Below are positions 20,964-33,619 of a stretch of 64,000 bases of DNA, piece after piece. Every line of letters begins with the position of its first letter. Position 1 is the first letter of the stretch. Location: positions 27,493,488-27,557,487 of the forward strand of contig NC_041806.1 of NCBI RefSeq assembly GCF_900964775.1. Reading direction: 5' to 3'. Source of the stretch: Scleropages formosus (taxonomy: Eukaryota > Chordata > Actinopteri > Osteoglossiformes > Osteoglossidae). A program made the position numbers and the translations under genes. The notes below the pieces were generated by a model. The model ran no database searches. It worked only from the letters and a program-made list of their open reading frames with translations, and had not been told where the DNA came from.

Positions 20964-21350
20964 ATGAGGTGACGTGGAGAAACCAGTTGCAAAGCTAGAG
21001 CTAAGGCCAAGACTTGTTTATCCAGAGCTGGACTGCAGTTTCTAGTCAGCCGTGTTCACAGATTGCTGCGTAAAGGCAACTATGCTGAGCGCGTTGGTGC
21101 TAGAGCCCCAGTTTACTTGCCTGCTGTGTTCGAGTACCTGACTGCTGTAATCCTCGAGCTAGCTGGTAATGCTGCCGGGACAACAAGAAAACGCGCATCA
21201 TTCCCCTCCACTTTCAGCTCGCTGTCCGCAAGGATGAGGAGCTGAACAAATTACTGAAAGGCGTCACGATCGCCCAGGTTGGCGTGTTTCCTAATATTCA
21301 GGCCGTTCTTATTCCCAAGAGAAACGGAGAAGACTGTCAAGACAAAGTAA
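20964..21350 (+). pseudogene. Histone H2A pseudogene
   Basis: A 387-bp relic aligning end to end with the H2A at 706. Codon 3 is a stop (ATG AGG TGA), a base is lost in the GCTGCCGGGAC stretch near 21,175 and one is gained near 21,321, so the middle is out of frame. Many residues fixed in H2A are changed (FLVSR for FPVGR). The promoter is recognisable but the 3' stem-loop is broken. Together with the H3 relic at 22,362 it forms an inverted, decayed copy of the H3-H2A unit. Confidence 0.92.
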
Positions 21351-21379
21351 ACCGAGTCGCAATTACTACACAATCCAAA

Positions 21380-21395
21380 GGCTCTTTTAAAAGCT
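21380..21395 (+). other. Broken histone stem-loop of the H2A pseudogene
   Basis: GGCTCTTTTAAAAGCT: the left arm is intact but the right arm (AAAGCT for AGAGCC) no longer pairs at two positions. Confidence 0.7.
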
Positions 21396-22189
21396 GTTGT
21401 AACCGAGCGTTCTTGTTGGGTTCGCCGAGACCGTTAGGGCTCCAGAAAAATAACAAACGCTACCCGTCCGGGTTGGTTTCCAACACCTTCGAAATCTTTA
21501 TTGGATGTCACACGTGTATAACTTACAAGAAGACTTGCTGATGCACTCCAGTGCGCATGTACAGAGTCCAGCCTATAGCAAACCCCGAGGGGAGAAAAGA
21601 CTCATCATACACACATATGCACCACTAGTGAACAGTCTCCCAGTGTCACCACATCCAAAATTAAATGTTTTACACTGTCTTCATTTCTAGAAAAAGCGCA
21701 TTTCTCTATACATATGGAAAGTTACAGCTTTACTGATAAAAACATATCTCGAAGTAATACTTTTTTAGAAATCAACGTTACGAAAGTGCTTAAGTTGTAT
21801 AGAATTCCTAGGAGTCCCCATAACTCTGGAAGCATTTTTCCTGCAGGTATCATTTCTGATGACCGTTATTACGCCACTACTACTAAATACTTATGGTATA
21901 AAAACCCATTAAAGTAACAGGTTTGCCGCTTTCTTGAAATGGACTTCATTTTAAACCGAATACAGCCTATCGATAAACAAAGCTTGTTTAAGCTGACAAT
22001 TTAAGAGGGTTTAAAATGAATATTCTCATGCTGCAGTGTTTCTAAGCGTTTTATAAGGACATGGGATGGTCTTTGGTATTTTGCATAAAAAAAGTTTACG
22101 ACACAATAAAATCCAATGTTTTTGCTGTCTGATGTTTGGTACAGTTAAAAAATTGTGAAATAAGCTCACGGATTTTTTTTCCATTTGCG
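21396..22189. other. Spacer without gene
   Basis: AT-rich histone spacer; no frame or repeat family recognised. Confidence 0.4.
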
Positions 22190-22772
<583 letters not shown>

Positions 22773-22807
22773 AGTTCCCGCTGCAGATAGTCATCACAAA
22801 GCCCAAA

Positions 22808-22823
22808 GGCTCTCTTAAGAGCC
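22808..22823 (+). terminator. Histone stem-loop of the H3 pseudogene
   Basis: GGCTCTCTTAAGAGCC: the stem is perfect but the first loop base is C where the family has T. AAAAGAACACG downstream replaces the AAAAGAGCACG of the intact H3. Confidence 0.8.
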
Positions 22824-22865
22824 ACTTCAATTCTGCCTTAAAAGAACACGTGTTTCGTTTGGCAT

Positions 22866-23054
22866 GGGGGGTGCGGTGGCGCAGTGGGTTAGACCACAGT
22901 CCTGCTGTCCGGTAGGTCTGGGGTTCGAGTCCCGCTTGGGGTGCTTTGTGATGGACTGGTGTCCTGTCCTGGGTGTGTCCCCTCCCCCTCCGGCCTTGTG
23001 CCCTGTGCTGCTGGGTGGGCTTCGTGACCCTGTATGGGACAAGCAGTTCTGAAA

Positions 23055-23091
<37 letters not shown>
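22866..23091 (+). mobile_element. tRNA-derived SINE, family 1
   Basis: Box A TGGCGCAGTGGGTTAG, box B GGGGTTCGAGTCC, tail GGGACAAGCAGTTCTG and (GT)n at 23,057-23,091. The flank of the intact H3 (minus, about 32,975) continues without this insertion, giving a pre-insertion reference. Confidence 0.9.
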
Positions 23092-23092
<1 letters not shown>

Positions 23093-23239
23093 GTAGAGGG
23101 GGGAAAAAAAAGATATTGTACCGTAGTCTAGTCTGTAAATATATTGTTTTGGGGTCTTGCTCACAAGGGAGAGGAGAAGGAGCGTGTGATCAGCTGCAGA
23201 CTAGGAGCAGTGACAGTAGTAATGTGGTCGCTGCAGTAG

Positions 23240-23740
23240 TGAAGGGGGACCTGAGCCATAAGGCAAAGCTCTCTGTTTACCGGTCAGTCTATGTCCCTAC
23301 CCTCACCTATGATTATGACCTTTGGCTAATAACCGAAAGAAGATTGCGGATACAAGCAGCCGAAATGAGTTTCCTCTGCAGGATGTTGGGACTCACTGTC
23401 TGTGACGGGGTGAGGAGTTCACACATCTGGGAGGAACTCAAGAGTAGAGCTGCTACTCCTCCACATTGAGAGGAGCCAGTTGAGGTGGTTTGGACATCTG
23501 ATAAGGATGCCCCCTGGGTGCCTCCCTTTGAAGGTATACCGAGCACGGCCAACTGGGACAAGGCTCCGAGGTCGGTCTAGGACCCACTGGAGGGATTATA
23601 TCTCACAGTTTTCCTGGGAACAGCTGGGGATCCCCCAGGCTGAGCTGGAGGAAGTTGTGGAGGATAGGGGCGGCTGGGTCTCTATTCCTTCCCTGCTCCC
23701 ACTGCGACCGTATTAGGACAAGCGGGATGGATGGATAGTC
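23240..23740 (+). mobile_element. RTE-clade (Rex3-like) LINE, 3' fragment
   Basis: Encodes the C-terminal part after the polymerase: LSHKAKLSVYRSVYVPTLTY, RIQAAEMSFLCRMLGL, then in another frame QLRWFGHLIRMPPGCLPLK and RSRTHWRDYISQFSWEQLGI. It ends in GGACAAGCGGGATGGATGGATAG, the GATG-repeat tail seen in Rex3. 5'-truncated and frameshifted. Confidence 0.75.
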
Positions 23741-24987
23741 TGTAAATTGCTTTGCTTGTCCATAGATGATGGAACAGCTTCATTTCCAGAGCTGTACCTC
23801 AATCACACCCCCACCTCCCTGGGTCCTAAGTATTGAAGACTTCAGAGTTTTAATCATTATTTTAAGTGCTTTTACTGCTGCTGTTCTGAGGGCTGCCACA
23901 CAAACTCATTCTATTGCATACGATGACAAAGTATGTTATGATGGTTACCGGCTTCAGTTAAAATGTGGTATAATACCGATATATTGCAGTCAGGTTCTGA
24001 GGGTCCTGTCTCAATGCATAGACAAAAATGTTGTCATTTTGCAGCTTCACTCTGCTTCGTTCTATAGTAAGGGAGATGGAAGGAATTGTCACCTCAACTT
24101 GTTTCAATGTCAAAGGTTCTTAATGCTTGATAATGTCTTTTCAATACTGTCTTACCACTTTCTCTTTTTAAAGTAATGAAGGTGAAAGCAATGGTAGAGA
24201 AACAGAATTTTGCTAGTGATTTAAGAATATGGAGCAACAAAATCATATTTGCGAAAGCTCTTTTGAGCAGCTGCATAAACCTGATTTTACTAATGTTCCA
24301 TCAGAATAAATGCATCAAATTGTCAGGAAAGGCCTTCTAATTTTGGAAAATGCATCTGAAGAGGTAGCTAATTCAAAACCTGTCATTTACTGTTGTTTTG
24401 CTTCTCGATGAGGGCACAGTACTGTTATTACTGAATGAGAGGTGAAGGTCATGTTCATGTGATGCATCAAGGAAAATCATGACCAAGTAGCAGCAGTCTA
24501 AATCATAGATTATGAAGGCATGAAATTGCCAATCCCAGGAGAGATTCACTTTGATTGCATCAGCATACAGTAATAAAATACACTTACCTAAAATAAAAAG
24601 TAAACACATAAATGAGGAAAAAGCTAAAGTAAGTGAAATATAAATAAGTATGGAAATAAATGTTACCAACTGATGTAAGTAGAAACATAAGTGAAAGAAT
24701 AGGCAAAAAAAAAAAAGAATAGTGAACTTGAGGGTGTTTGGACTGGAGTGTAGGACAAAATCCCCCTGGGACAATATTAAAATTTTTTTATCCTTCTGAT
24801 TATTTGTAGTTTATGAACCCTTCTCTGAATTGTAAAATATTACATTTATCATATAGTGAGACTGCAATAAGGAAGGTATTGTGTTGAGGGGCATGTGGGG
24901 TTTTGGAGGCATGGTTGGTTTGTGTCTAACCCCCTTCATTTTGGTACAATGGGTTGAACATCTTTCATGGTGGTATACATTAATTCT
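23741..24987. other. Spacer without gene
   Basis: AT-rich stretch with an A-run near 24,705. The open frames at 23,766-24,176 and 24,373-24,774 show no domain, bias or conservation that I can see. Confidence 0.4.
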
Positions 24988-24994
24988 TGCATTC

Positions 24995-25227
24995 ACATTT
25001 ATTCATTTAGCTGATGCTTTTCTCCAAAGTGATTCACAATGTTAAAGTCACAATTATTAAATGCTTGCAATCATTTACCCATTCATACAGTTGGATAATT
25101 TTACTGGAGCAATTTAGGGTAAGTATGTTGCTCAGGAGTACTACAGCCAGAGGTGGGGAGTAAACCTCTCACCTTTGGGTCCAAAGGCAGTAGCTCTAAC
25201 CACTACACTAGGCTACCAGCTGTCCTA
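24995..25227 (-). mobile_element. tRNA-derived SINE, family 2, nearly complete
   Basis: On minus the head has TAGTGTAGTGGTTAGAGCTA (box A) and GAGGTTTACTCCC (box B), the body CTTACCCTAAATTGCTCCAG, and the tail TTTGGAGAAAAGCATCAGCT then AAATGAATAAATG. TGCATTC flanks both ends (24,988-24,994 and 25,228-25,234). Confidence 0.85.
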
Positions 25228-25261
25228 TGCATTCTAAATTTATAGCTCACTGTTTTACAAC

Positions 25262-25425
25262 ATAAATCAGAATCAGAATCAGAACGAGCTTTATTGCCAA
25301 GTATGTTCGCACATACAAGGAATTTGTCTTGGTGACAGGAACTACCACAGCACAGACAGAATGACAGTGACAAGACAGGTGAAAAGATAGAGTATGTGAG
25401 CAAGGGATAAAAAATATTTAAAAAT
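25262..25425 (-). mobile_element. LINE 3' end, same family as 4729-5740
   Basis: An AATCAG repeat and GAGCTTTATTGCCAAGTATG, then CATACAAGGAATTTGTCTTG and CACAGCACAGACAGAATGAC, match the 3' UTR at 4740-4830. Only the last ~160 bases are present. Confidence 0.75.
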
Positions 25426-26460
25426 ATAAAGTACCGAATATACAAGTTATAATAAAGTACCGAATATAAAAGTTAGTTGTACAATCATAAAAAAGCATTA
25501 AAAACATTAAAAGAACATCATATATCTTTGAAAAATAAGAAAAAGCAATGTTAAAAATACTGAGTGTTAAGGCTGATTCAACTTTCATTTACTACCACCT
25601 GATGCTGTGTCCTATGCCATGCTGAAATGAACCAACAGAGAGAAAGATAATATTTTCTAGGATTACTTCAGTATTAAATTACTTCATTTTATATTTTTTC
25701 TTCCATAATGGCATTGAAGTGCAATAACAGAAAAATAAAGCAGGAGCTTCTGTTATTTTTTTATGTAATTAAGAAGGTTTTATCCAAATTTATACTGCGA
25801 TGGGATTGCTGGGCTCTTTTCAGTTTTTATTGGTCAATGGAATTAAGAAGGTTTTTTCCTACTTTGCACTTCAGCTAAGAGGACAGTGTTTCAAAGGAGG
25901 GTCTTTGTTCCACTTTATGTTTCAAAACATTGAGTTTTGTCCTATACTCGAGGAACAACACCCAGGGAACCATGACTCTTGAGCGATGGAGTGGCAGGGC
26001 AGATTTAATTTATAGTTTGTTTGAGTTCTTTTTTTATTTTTATTTTTTTAAAGAAAAGAAAAATCTTTATGAATTTAGTTCTTGCTTTTCGACTGAGCCC
26101 TAAGCCCTAATCATAAATAAGAATTGCTGTAACATTCCTCTTACATTCCACGATTAGAAAGCATTACCGCGTTAAAAAATGTTAAAATTAAATATGTACT
26201 TCTATATACTAAATACGTATCTAACTAAAGAATGTACTCAATGATTTTGTTAAATTCCTTGCTGCAATTAATAAAGTATGATCCTGTTCTATGTGGGGTG
26301 TGAAAGTAATCAATGCAAAGTCCAGGGTCAATATATTAGCAGGAGAATGACGAAAAAGAAAACGAGAAAATTAAAACTTATTAAGGTCATATTCGTTAAG
26401 TCCAGTCAAGTGTACTGAGACCATTACTAATCGCGCAAGCGCAGACAGCCAAAATCGTCA
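25426..26460. other. Spacer without gene
   Basis: AT-rich, no gene or repeat family recognised up to the H4 promoter. Confidence 0.4.
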
Positions 26461-26466
26461 CGGCGG

Positions 26467-26860
<394 letters not shown>

Positions 26861-26900
26861 AACTTGTACCGACTTAAGTGAAAAAAACATGAAAGCCAAA

Positions 26901-26916
26901 GGCTCTTTTAAGAGCC
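26901..26916 (+). terminator. H4 histone 3' stem-loop and downstream element
   Basis: GGCTCTTTTAAGAGCC begins 41 bases past the stop codon; the histone downstream element AAAGAGCTGT follows at 26,933-26,942 and is a perfect match to the U7-pairing consensus. Confidence 0.95.
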
Positions 26917-27179
26917 ACCCACATAGAACGAAAAAGAGCTGTTTAAGTCCATTATTTTGTGTGTTTACAGAACAACTAAAACGTAATTTCAACAGGTGAA
27001 ATAAGCTCCATGAAACCCGAGAAGTAGAACTTTAACCAGGATACAGTTACATTTACACTCCCTTCTACGTCAGATTGTTTAATGTAGTTAAACGTATTTC
27101 TGAACCCATTTCCTTGAATATTACAGCTTAAGCGACGATAAGGACCGAACGATTTGGTTATAAATCAGATAGAGTGCTC

Positions 27180-27275
27180 TTCATTTGCGCCACAAAATTC
27201 ATTAATTGCAAACGTTATAACGTCCTGTGGTTCATCAATGGCAATTTAGAAGGAAATGTAGTGTTAAATGTAGAC
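27180..27275 (+). promoter_or_regulatory. Orphan H3-type promoter relic
   Basis: ATTTGCGCCACAAAATTCAT, then AATTGCAAACGTTATAACGT and GGTTCATCAATGGCAAT, align with the H3 promoters at 1-130 (minus) and 22,190-22,260. The CCAAT cores are changed and no H3 coding sequence follows; H2B starts 430 bp on. Confidence 0.65.
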
Positions 27276-27429
27276 CGAAACATAGTGTTAAATTACGATT
27301 ATCTGCGCTCTATGGGAAATTGTCCGCGCACTTTTAATTCTTAACACTAGCTCTTGAAATATTAAATGTCCCTTGAAGTGTAGGAAGAGAAAGAGAAACA
27401 CTCATGTAATGCACTGTATTTTTGTTGTT

Positions 27430-27490
27430 CGAGAAGTACGTCACTTTGGAGAAAAGCACCTGCTTTATGAATTAATATAAACGTAAAATT
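27430..27490 (+). repeat. SINE tail fragment
   Basis: GTACGTCACTTTGGAGAAAA followed by GCACCTGCTTTATGAATTAA is a decayed tail of SINE family 2. Confidence 0.5.
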
Positions 27491-27563
27491 CAGCAACGAT
27501 AGGGTTAAGGCAGGAAGCTTTGCTCCTGGCTCGCAAGGCTAAAAATGCGCCACAAATGTTCAA

Positions 27564-27648
27564 CCAATAGGATCTGAATATTATCGGGCGGACTTAGCCA
27601 CTGCCAATGAAAATTTGCTGCAATGGGGGCTTGATTGGCATAAATTTA
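27564..27648 (+). promoter_or_regulatory. H2B promoter: CCAAT boxes, octamer-like, TATA-like
   Basis: CCAAT at 27,564-27,568 and 27,604-27,608, inverted CCAAT at 27,634-27,638, ATTTGCTG at 27,613-27,620 (one step from the ATTTGCAT octamer of H2B genes), and ATAAATTTA near 27,641. Confidence 0.65.
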
Positions 27649-27658
27649 GCATAAGTAG

Positions 27659-28084
<426 letters not shown>

Positions 28085-28111
28085 AAAGCTGCAAATCGCC
28101 GAAACATAAAA

Positions 28112-28127
28112 GGCTCTTTTAAGAGCC
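28112..28127 (+). terminator. H2B histone 3' stem-loop
   Basis: GGCTCTTTTAAGAGCC 27 bases past the stop codon, followed by a weaker purine-rich element (AAAGGCAAGA). Confidence 0.93.
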
Positions 28128-28139
28128 ACCCATCTATTC

Positions 28140-28584
28140 CAGTTAAAGGCAAGATTTACTGTTTGTTTTATGAATGTAGTACATAGAATTCCTTAAATAT
28201 ATGCATTACATGTGATATATTAAGTAAAATTTCTCAATGGATATATCAGTTCCAGTTTGGAAACGTCAGAACGAAAACTCCTTAAGATTTTGCTGTCAAA
28301 CCTATGGAACAAGTTTAAACATGGGTACTCGATGATGACACACTTAAAAACATAATGATCACTTGAGTGTTTTACTCTAAATGCTTTTCATTTGATTACA
28401 ATATTAAAGCCTTAATTGTTTCAATAGAATGGTATACATTCATGACTTATAGTTAAATACACGTGTGTAGCCCTCTCTGTTGCATCTTTGTTACGATCAC
28501 GCAAAGCACAAGTAACTTCAAATTATTGGGAATTGACTATTCTGCCACCATCCCCAAGGAGCCTAACACAAATTGTAGTACTCA
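28140..28584. other. Spacer without gene
   Basis: AT-rich, nothing recognised. Confidence 0.4.
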
Positions 28585-28672
28585 TGGTAACTGCTAGTGT
28601 AGGGAGGAGAGCTATTACTTTTGGGTAGTTTGAGCTGTAGTATCCTGAATTACTCCAGTGAAATAACTATAG
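28585..28672 (+). mobile_element. SINE family 2 remnant
   Basis: TGCTAGTGTAGGGAGGAGAG and CTGTAGTATCCTGAATTACT, then CCAGTGAAATAA, follow the head and middle of SINE family 2 in order, with losses. Confidence 0.5.
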
Positions 28673-28673
28673 A

Positions 28674-28738
28674 TTGGGATAGCTCAAAATTGAGCTGCTT
28701 ATATTTCTTATAAGCAGCTCAATTTTGAGCTATCCCAA
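28674..28738. repeat. Perfect 30-bp inverted repeat with 5-nt spacer
   Basis: Left arm 28,674-28,703 (TTGGGATAGCTC...GCTTATA) and right arm 28,709-28,738 are exact reverse complements; the spacer is TTTCT. It begins where the SINE remnant stops matching. No gene or terminator role is evident. Confidence 0.9.
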
Positions 28739-28812
28739 AGTGAGACAACTTAAACAGGAACACTCAATGTGAAAACAAATCTACTTTGAAAAAAAGACAG
28801 ACCACCACAGCT

Positions 28813-30686
28813 TTTTTTCTTCCATACTTTATTCAATACAGTATGAACAAAAATAAAATCTTCCAATATTTCACATCACAAATCAACATTCAAACATGAC
28901 AGAGCTTGTTTACTTCTCCAAACATTTTATTTTATTAATTCAAAGAGTATTAAACATCAGAGTTTAACAACAAATATAGATATCCACTATGGCAAAAAAG
29001 AACCTGGGACTTTAAAACCCCTGACCATTAAAAGTGGTTTAAATACAAGGTCTAAGACATGTGTATTGCATCCCATCAAACTTTTACAGTATGATTTTGC
29101 TCTGTCATTAAAAACCATAAACATTAAGTATTCATAAAACACACATCTAAAAAATAGTTATTAAATCATTCAAACAGTTTTTCCAAACAAAAATCCCCAT
29201 CCTCCACAGCTATCAGGTGGGACTCTTCCCCAGGCCCTGACTAACTGAACCTGGGGGAGACCACACCTGAGACAAATGAATAACTAATAAACCTGAATGA
29301 CTTGGTACCACTATGGAGGAAGGAGGATATTCTCAGCCATTTTGAAGCATTGCAGTCAAGACTGTCACCCCCAGCGCAGTATCGGAGATCAGCTTAGCCT
29401 TCCTCCTGCACCTCTTCTTCTTCCTAGTCACTCCCATAAAATGTCCACATGACCAGGTGTGTCTCTCTCCTCCTCAGCCCAGGACCCCCCAGAAGTGCCC
29501 AGCGAAGAAGACGACCATACTACACTGGCCTGGACAACCACTCTCTTACCTCAGTACCCACCGCTGATCCCAGCTGCTCCGCAAGCGCCACCAGACGAAG
29601 GCTGGGCTTCCACGCTGCCCCCCCTCAACACCGCTTCTGCCCACACCACCCCGGCATAGGTCGGCTTGCGCTGCAGGCAGCTGCAGGAAAGATTATCTTC
29701 CCTCCCACAGTAGGTACAGTGGCAGGGGCCTACGCAGTCTTTGACCAGGTGGCTGATCTCCAAACATCGCTGGCACTTCATCGTCTTGCAAGACCTTACA
29801 GTATGTCCCTGACCAAGACACAAATGGTAGGAGAAAGACTGACCATGATGAAATAGGTAGCCTCTTGCCTTGCCCAAGGGAAAACACGCAGGCAGGTGTC
29901 TATAACCATACATCCCTGCAGGGTCAGGATGCAGGTAAACTTAAAAGCGTCTCCGTCCAGTCCAGAAGATCCTGGTCTTCCTCGTGTTCGGGGAAGACGT
30001 CAGCAAAGTACCCCAGGAAAGCTGCCATGACATCCGCCGACACGAAGGGGTCGAAGACGTGGACAGTCACAACTCTTCTGTTCTCCCGAATGGTTCAGTG
30101 GAGCAGGAGGAGCAGCTTGGAATGCATTGCACTCACCCTACATGTCTCTAATACTCTCCGATAATGTTCATTGGTCACCAACATGACGTCAAAAAAATAA
30201 CAGGCTGTTTTTCTGGATACAGACAATGTCCTCTGTTGGAAATCCCAGGAATCCAAAAAAATCTCACAAACAAAAGGAATGTGCTTATGAAATTTAAAGT
30301 CATCCTGGTTCCTCCAGCAGAAGAGGATGGTATTCTTCAAAGACTGCGTCCTTTCAGCCACCATCCTCACTGCCAGTGATGGTCTCGCCTCCTCCTCAGA
30401 GACTGCCTGCATCTTCAAGGATAACCCTATTCTGGGGTATCTGGTATAAACAATTCAAAATTAAATTAAATCTCTGTGCCACTCTGCGGGGATGGCAGAC
30501 AAGCCACCCAAAACCCTGCACCTCAGGCTTGGCAGGCTCCCCAAAAAAAACAAAATGAACACTTGCAAGGAAGCAGAGCTTCACCCCAGGAAAGCTGGGG
30601 ATATGCCACGTTATATTAGGCTCTACTCTGCCCCCACGAAAGTTTTAGTACTGCAGTTTGAGTTAAGAAAAAAAGCCAAGAAACAA
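28813..30686 (-). mobile_element. U2 snRNA-headed, ORF1-only retroelement, copy B
   Basis: On minus it has the same order as copy A at 6220: a decayed U2-like head (30,647-30,686: TTGTTTCTTGGC, then AACTCAAACTGCAGTACT), an ORF1-like region in two frames (QSLKNTILFCWRNQDD; RVLETCRVSAMHSKLLLL; then CHLCLGQGHTVRSC-like and CQRCLEISHLVKDC knuckles at 29,551-29,913), a 3' UTR, and a T-run at the left end. Length about 1.87 kb, no polymerase. CAGCT flanks both ends, too short to prove a target duplication. Confidence 0.75.
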
Positions 30687-30745
30687 CAGCTAATAAAGTT
30701 AAACAAACAATGGAGTAAACAGCTCTTTCTGGGATTCAAGTGAGT

Positions 30746-30761
30746 GGCTCTTAAAAGAGCC
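30746..30761 (-). terminator. H4 (minus) histone 3' stem-loop and downstream element
   Basis: GGCTCTTAAAAGAGCC on plus, 35 bases past the stop codon. On minus AAAGAGCTGT (30,719-30,728) is a perfect downstream element. Confidence 0.95.
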
Positions 30762-30796
30762 TTGGGGGGGGGTATGTTTTTATGTTAGTGAGGATC

Positions 30797-31132
<336 letters not shown>

Positions 31133-31197
31133 TTACTGTAGAAAAACAAGCGAAGTGCGGTCATGCTGCCAACTGCAGTCTATTATCCGAGCTAAGA

Positions 31198-31211
31198 CGA
31201 CCTAATTGAGA
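31198..31211 (-). promoter_or_regulatory. H4-specific promoter element, copy 2
   Basis: On minus TCTCAATTAGGTCG, about 90 bp above the start codon, matches the element at 26,467-26,480. Confidence 0.7.
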
Positions 31212-31690
31212 CCAGACTGAACAAACCGGCTGCCCCTTCATCCGCGTAAAACAATGGGTACGTGAACTATGTGCCCATTGTCTATTGAAACAGATATTTT
31301 TAATTCAGATTTACGGATTTGATTCTCTCTTTATTCCCTGCGTTTTGAAATTAACAACCTTTTGCGTCCCTATCTATGAACTAGCCTGTCAATCAGATTA
31401 CTGTGACACTTTTTTATGGGCATGCGCTTATTTAATGAAGTTTAATTAAATACAAGCATAAGGAAAACACTGTTTTCTTGCGCTTTTCCGAATCGCTGCG
31501 GTTTCCTCCAAAAGCCCAAACGTGTACTTTACGTTAAATTGCAGCATCAAATTTTCCTTTGTATTTAAACGCGTGCTACCCTGACACGACTAATACTGCG
31601 CTTCCAAGATAACCTGCAGACCACTGTGACCCTTTCTTGGCCAACCGGTTACGAATAGTGAGCGTGTGACTTTATGAGAATACTTGGGTT
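31212..31690. other. Spacer without gene
   Basis: Nothing recognised. Confidence 0.4.
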
Positions 31691-31693
31691 TTT

Positions 31694-32012
31694 ACATTTA
31701 GATTTATTTAGCAGACACTTTTCTACAAAGCAACTTTCAATGAGCTCTATGCAGTGTTACCAGCCCACACACCTTATTCACCAAGGTGACTTACACTGCT
31801 AGATACACTACTTACACTGGGTCACTCATCTGTACATCAGTGGAACACTCTCTCTCTGTCACTCACACACTGAGTGAACCTGAAGAGCATGGACTGTTGG
31901 AGCAAACCAGAGCACCCAGAGAAAACCCATGCAGACATGGGGAGCACATGCAAACTGAGCAGGGTCACATCCTCTCGCATGACAGCAGCGCTACTCAGTG
32001 CTGCCATGTTGC
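31694..32012 (-). mobile_element. SINE-like repeat with shared tail
   Basis: Begins with the tail motif ACATTTAGATTTATTTAGCA, GACACTTTTCTACAAAGC, then continues with GAAAACCCATGCAGACATGG, GGAGCACATGCAAACTGAGC and GGTCACATCC. The latter text is a widespread fish repeat body, different from SINE families 1 and 2. Confidence 0.55.
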
Positions 32013-32639
32013 CCCATGTATGCTTTTTTAAATATTCTAAACCTCTCAAACAAGTGGATACAAAGGGCCTGTTGTCAGACATATTACCTTTCGGAAGTAG
32101 CTGCTTCCAAGGCTGCCCTCCTCTCCATTATCATTTACATTCATGACTGAAGTTTAACAGAAGCTAAAAGCAGCAATAGAGCTATATCTGGTGTAAGGAC
32201 AGAAGGAGCCCATTGGAATTCCTGGTAGCTGAAACCTAACTCCCTGTAGTTCAAAAAGTGATCCCAATTATAGTTAACTTCCAGGCTATAGACATAATCT
32301 TTCTAGATATCCAGGAGAAGGGAGTGTAGTACTCAGACCTGCTAGGACACCACCACTACTAAACCGGCCCTACAGAAAACTAGTATTCCCTTGCCTACCC
32401 TTCATGTGCATCCAAGATTCAAGTGATCGAAGCTCATTCAATCCCCCTTACTCCAATGTATATTCATGTTCCTGGGACACCTTAGCCATCCCCCTTTTTG
32501 TCTTTTAATGGAAGGCCTTTGATATAACTGGTAAGAGTATAACAATTAAATCTTGCTGAAATACAACAAAATAGTCATACTACATTACAAAATAATAGTA
32601 TACAAGTAGTTACATAGAACATAGTAGTTGAATGGCTGC
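32013..32639. other. Spacer without gene
   Basis: Nothing recognised. Confidence 0.4.
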
Positions 32640-32770
32640 ACATTACCTTAACCCATTTATAGTCTAATCATTTTAGAGAAGTGATTCAAGATTAGCATCT
32701 TGCTCAAGAGCATAACAGTTTAGTGTAGGACCTTTTGGTCTAAAAGTATAAGATATCACTACACTACTAG
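32640..32770 (-). mobile_element. SINE family 2 remnant
   Basis: ATCTTGCTCAAGAGCATAAC, GACCTTTTGGTCTAAAAG and CACTACACTACTAG follow the family in order; strongly decayed. Confidence 0.5.
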
Positions 32771-33009
32771 TGGCATTAACACACTACTCAGCTGTATTAA
32801 TACAGCTAATAAAAGTGTTGCTCTTTTGAGGCAGAAAACTACTACAGCCAAGTACAGCAGTCATATTACTGCTGCCGCTGATCTCACGCACCCTTATGAA
32901 CAAGACCTCAAAATAATTTACATTTAATTTACAGACTATGCTACAAGTTGTTTTTAAAACTACTAACACAATAAACGAAACACGTGCTCTTTTATGGCAG
33001 AATTGAAGT

Positions 33010-33025
33010 GGCTCTTAAAAGAGCC
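33010..33025 (-). terminator. H3 histone 3' stem-loop
   Basis: GGCTCTTAAAAGAGCC on plus, with AAAAGAGCACG downstream on the minus strand. The flank (32,730-33,010) is homologous to the flank of the H3 pseudogene (22,824-23,240). Confidence 0.93.
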
Positions 33026-33060
33026 TTTGGGCTTTGTGACGAGTGTCTGCAACGGGAACT

Positions 33061-33483
<423 letters not shown>

Positions 33484-33526
33484 TCAAAAGAACTTTCCTC
33501 TAACTGAAGGTTCTACGGAGCGTGCT

Positions 33527-33616
33527 CTTATAAGCCCATCAGAGATTCTCCGATTGGATAAACTCATACTGCTTTGTCATTGGTCAAGTACTGAACAAAA
33601 ACACGGATCTCATTGG
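33527..33616 (-). promoter_or_regulatory. H3 promoter: TATA box and three CCAAT boxes
   Basis: CTTATAAG (33,527-33,534) and inverted CCAAT boxes (ATTGG on plus) at 33,553-33,557, 33,579-33,583 and 33,612-33,616, an arrangement like the H3 promoters at 1-130 and 22,190. Confidence 0.8.
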
Positions 33617-33619
33617 TGA

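Noticed and set aside
24373-24774. 133-codon Phe/Leu-rich frame
   Set aside because: AT-rich chance frame, hydrophobic only by composition; no promoter, splice signals or homologue that I recognise.
29449-29856. 135-codon plus-strand frame
   Set aside because: It is the antisense of the zinc-knuckle ORF1 region of copy B.
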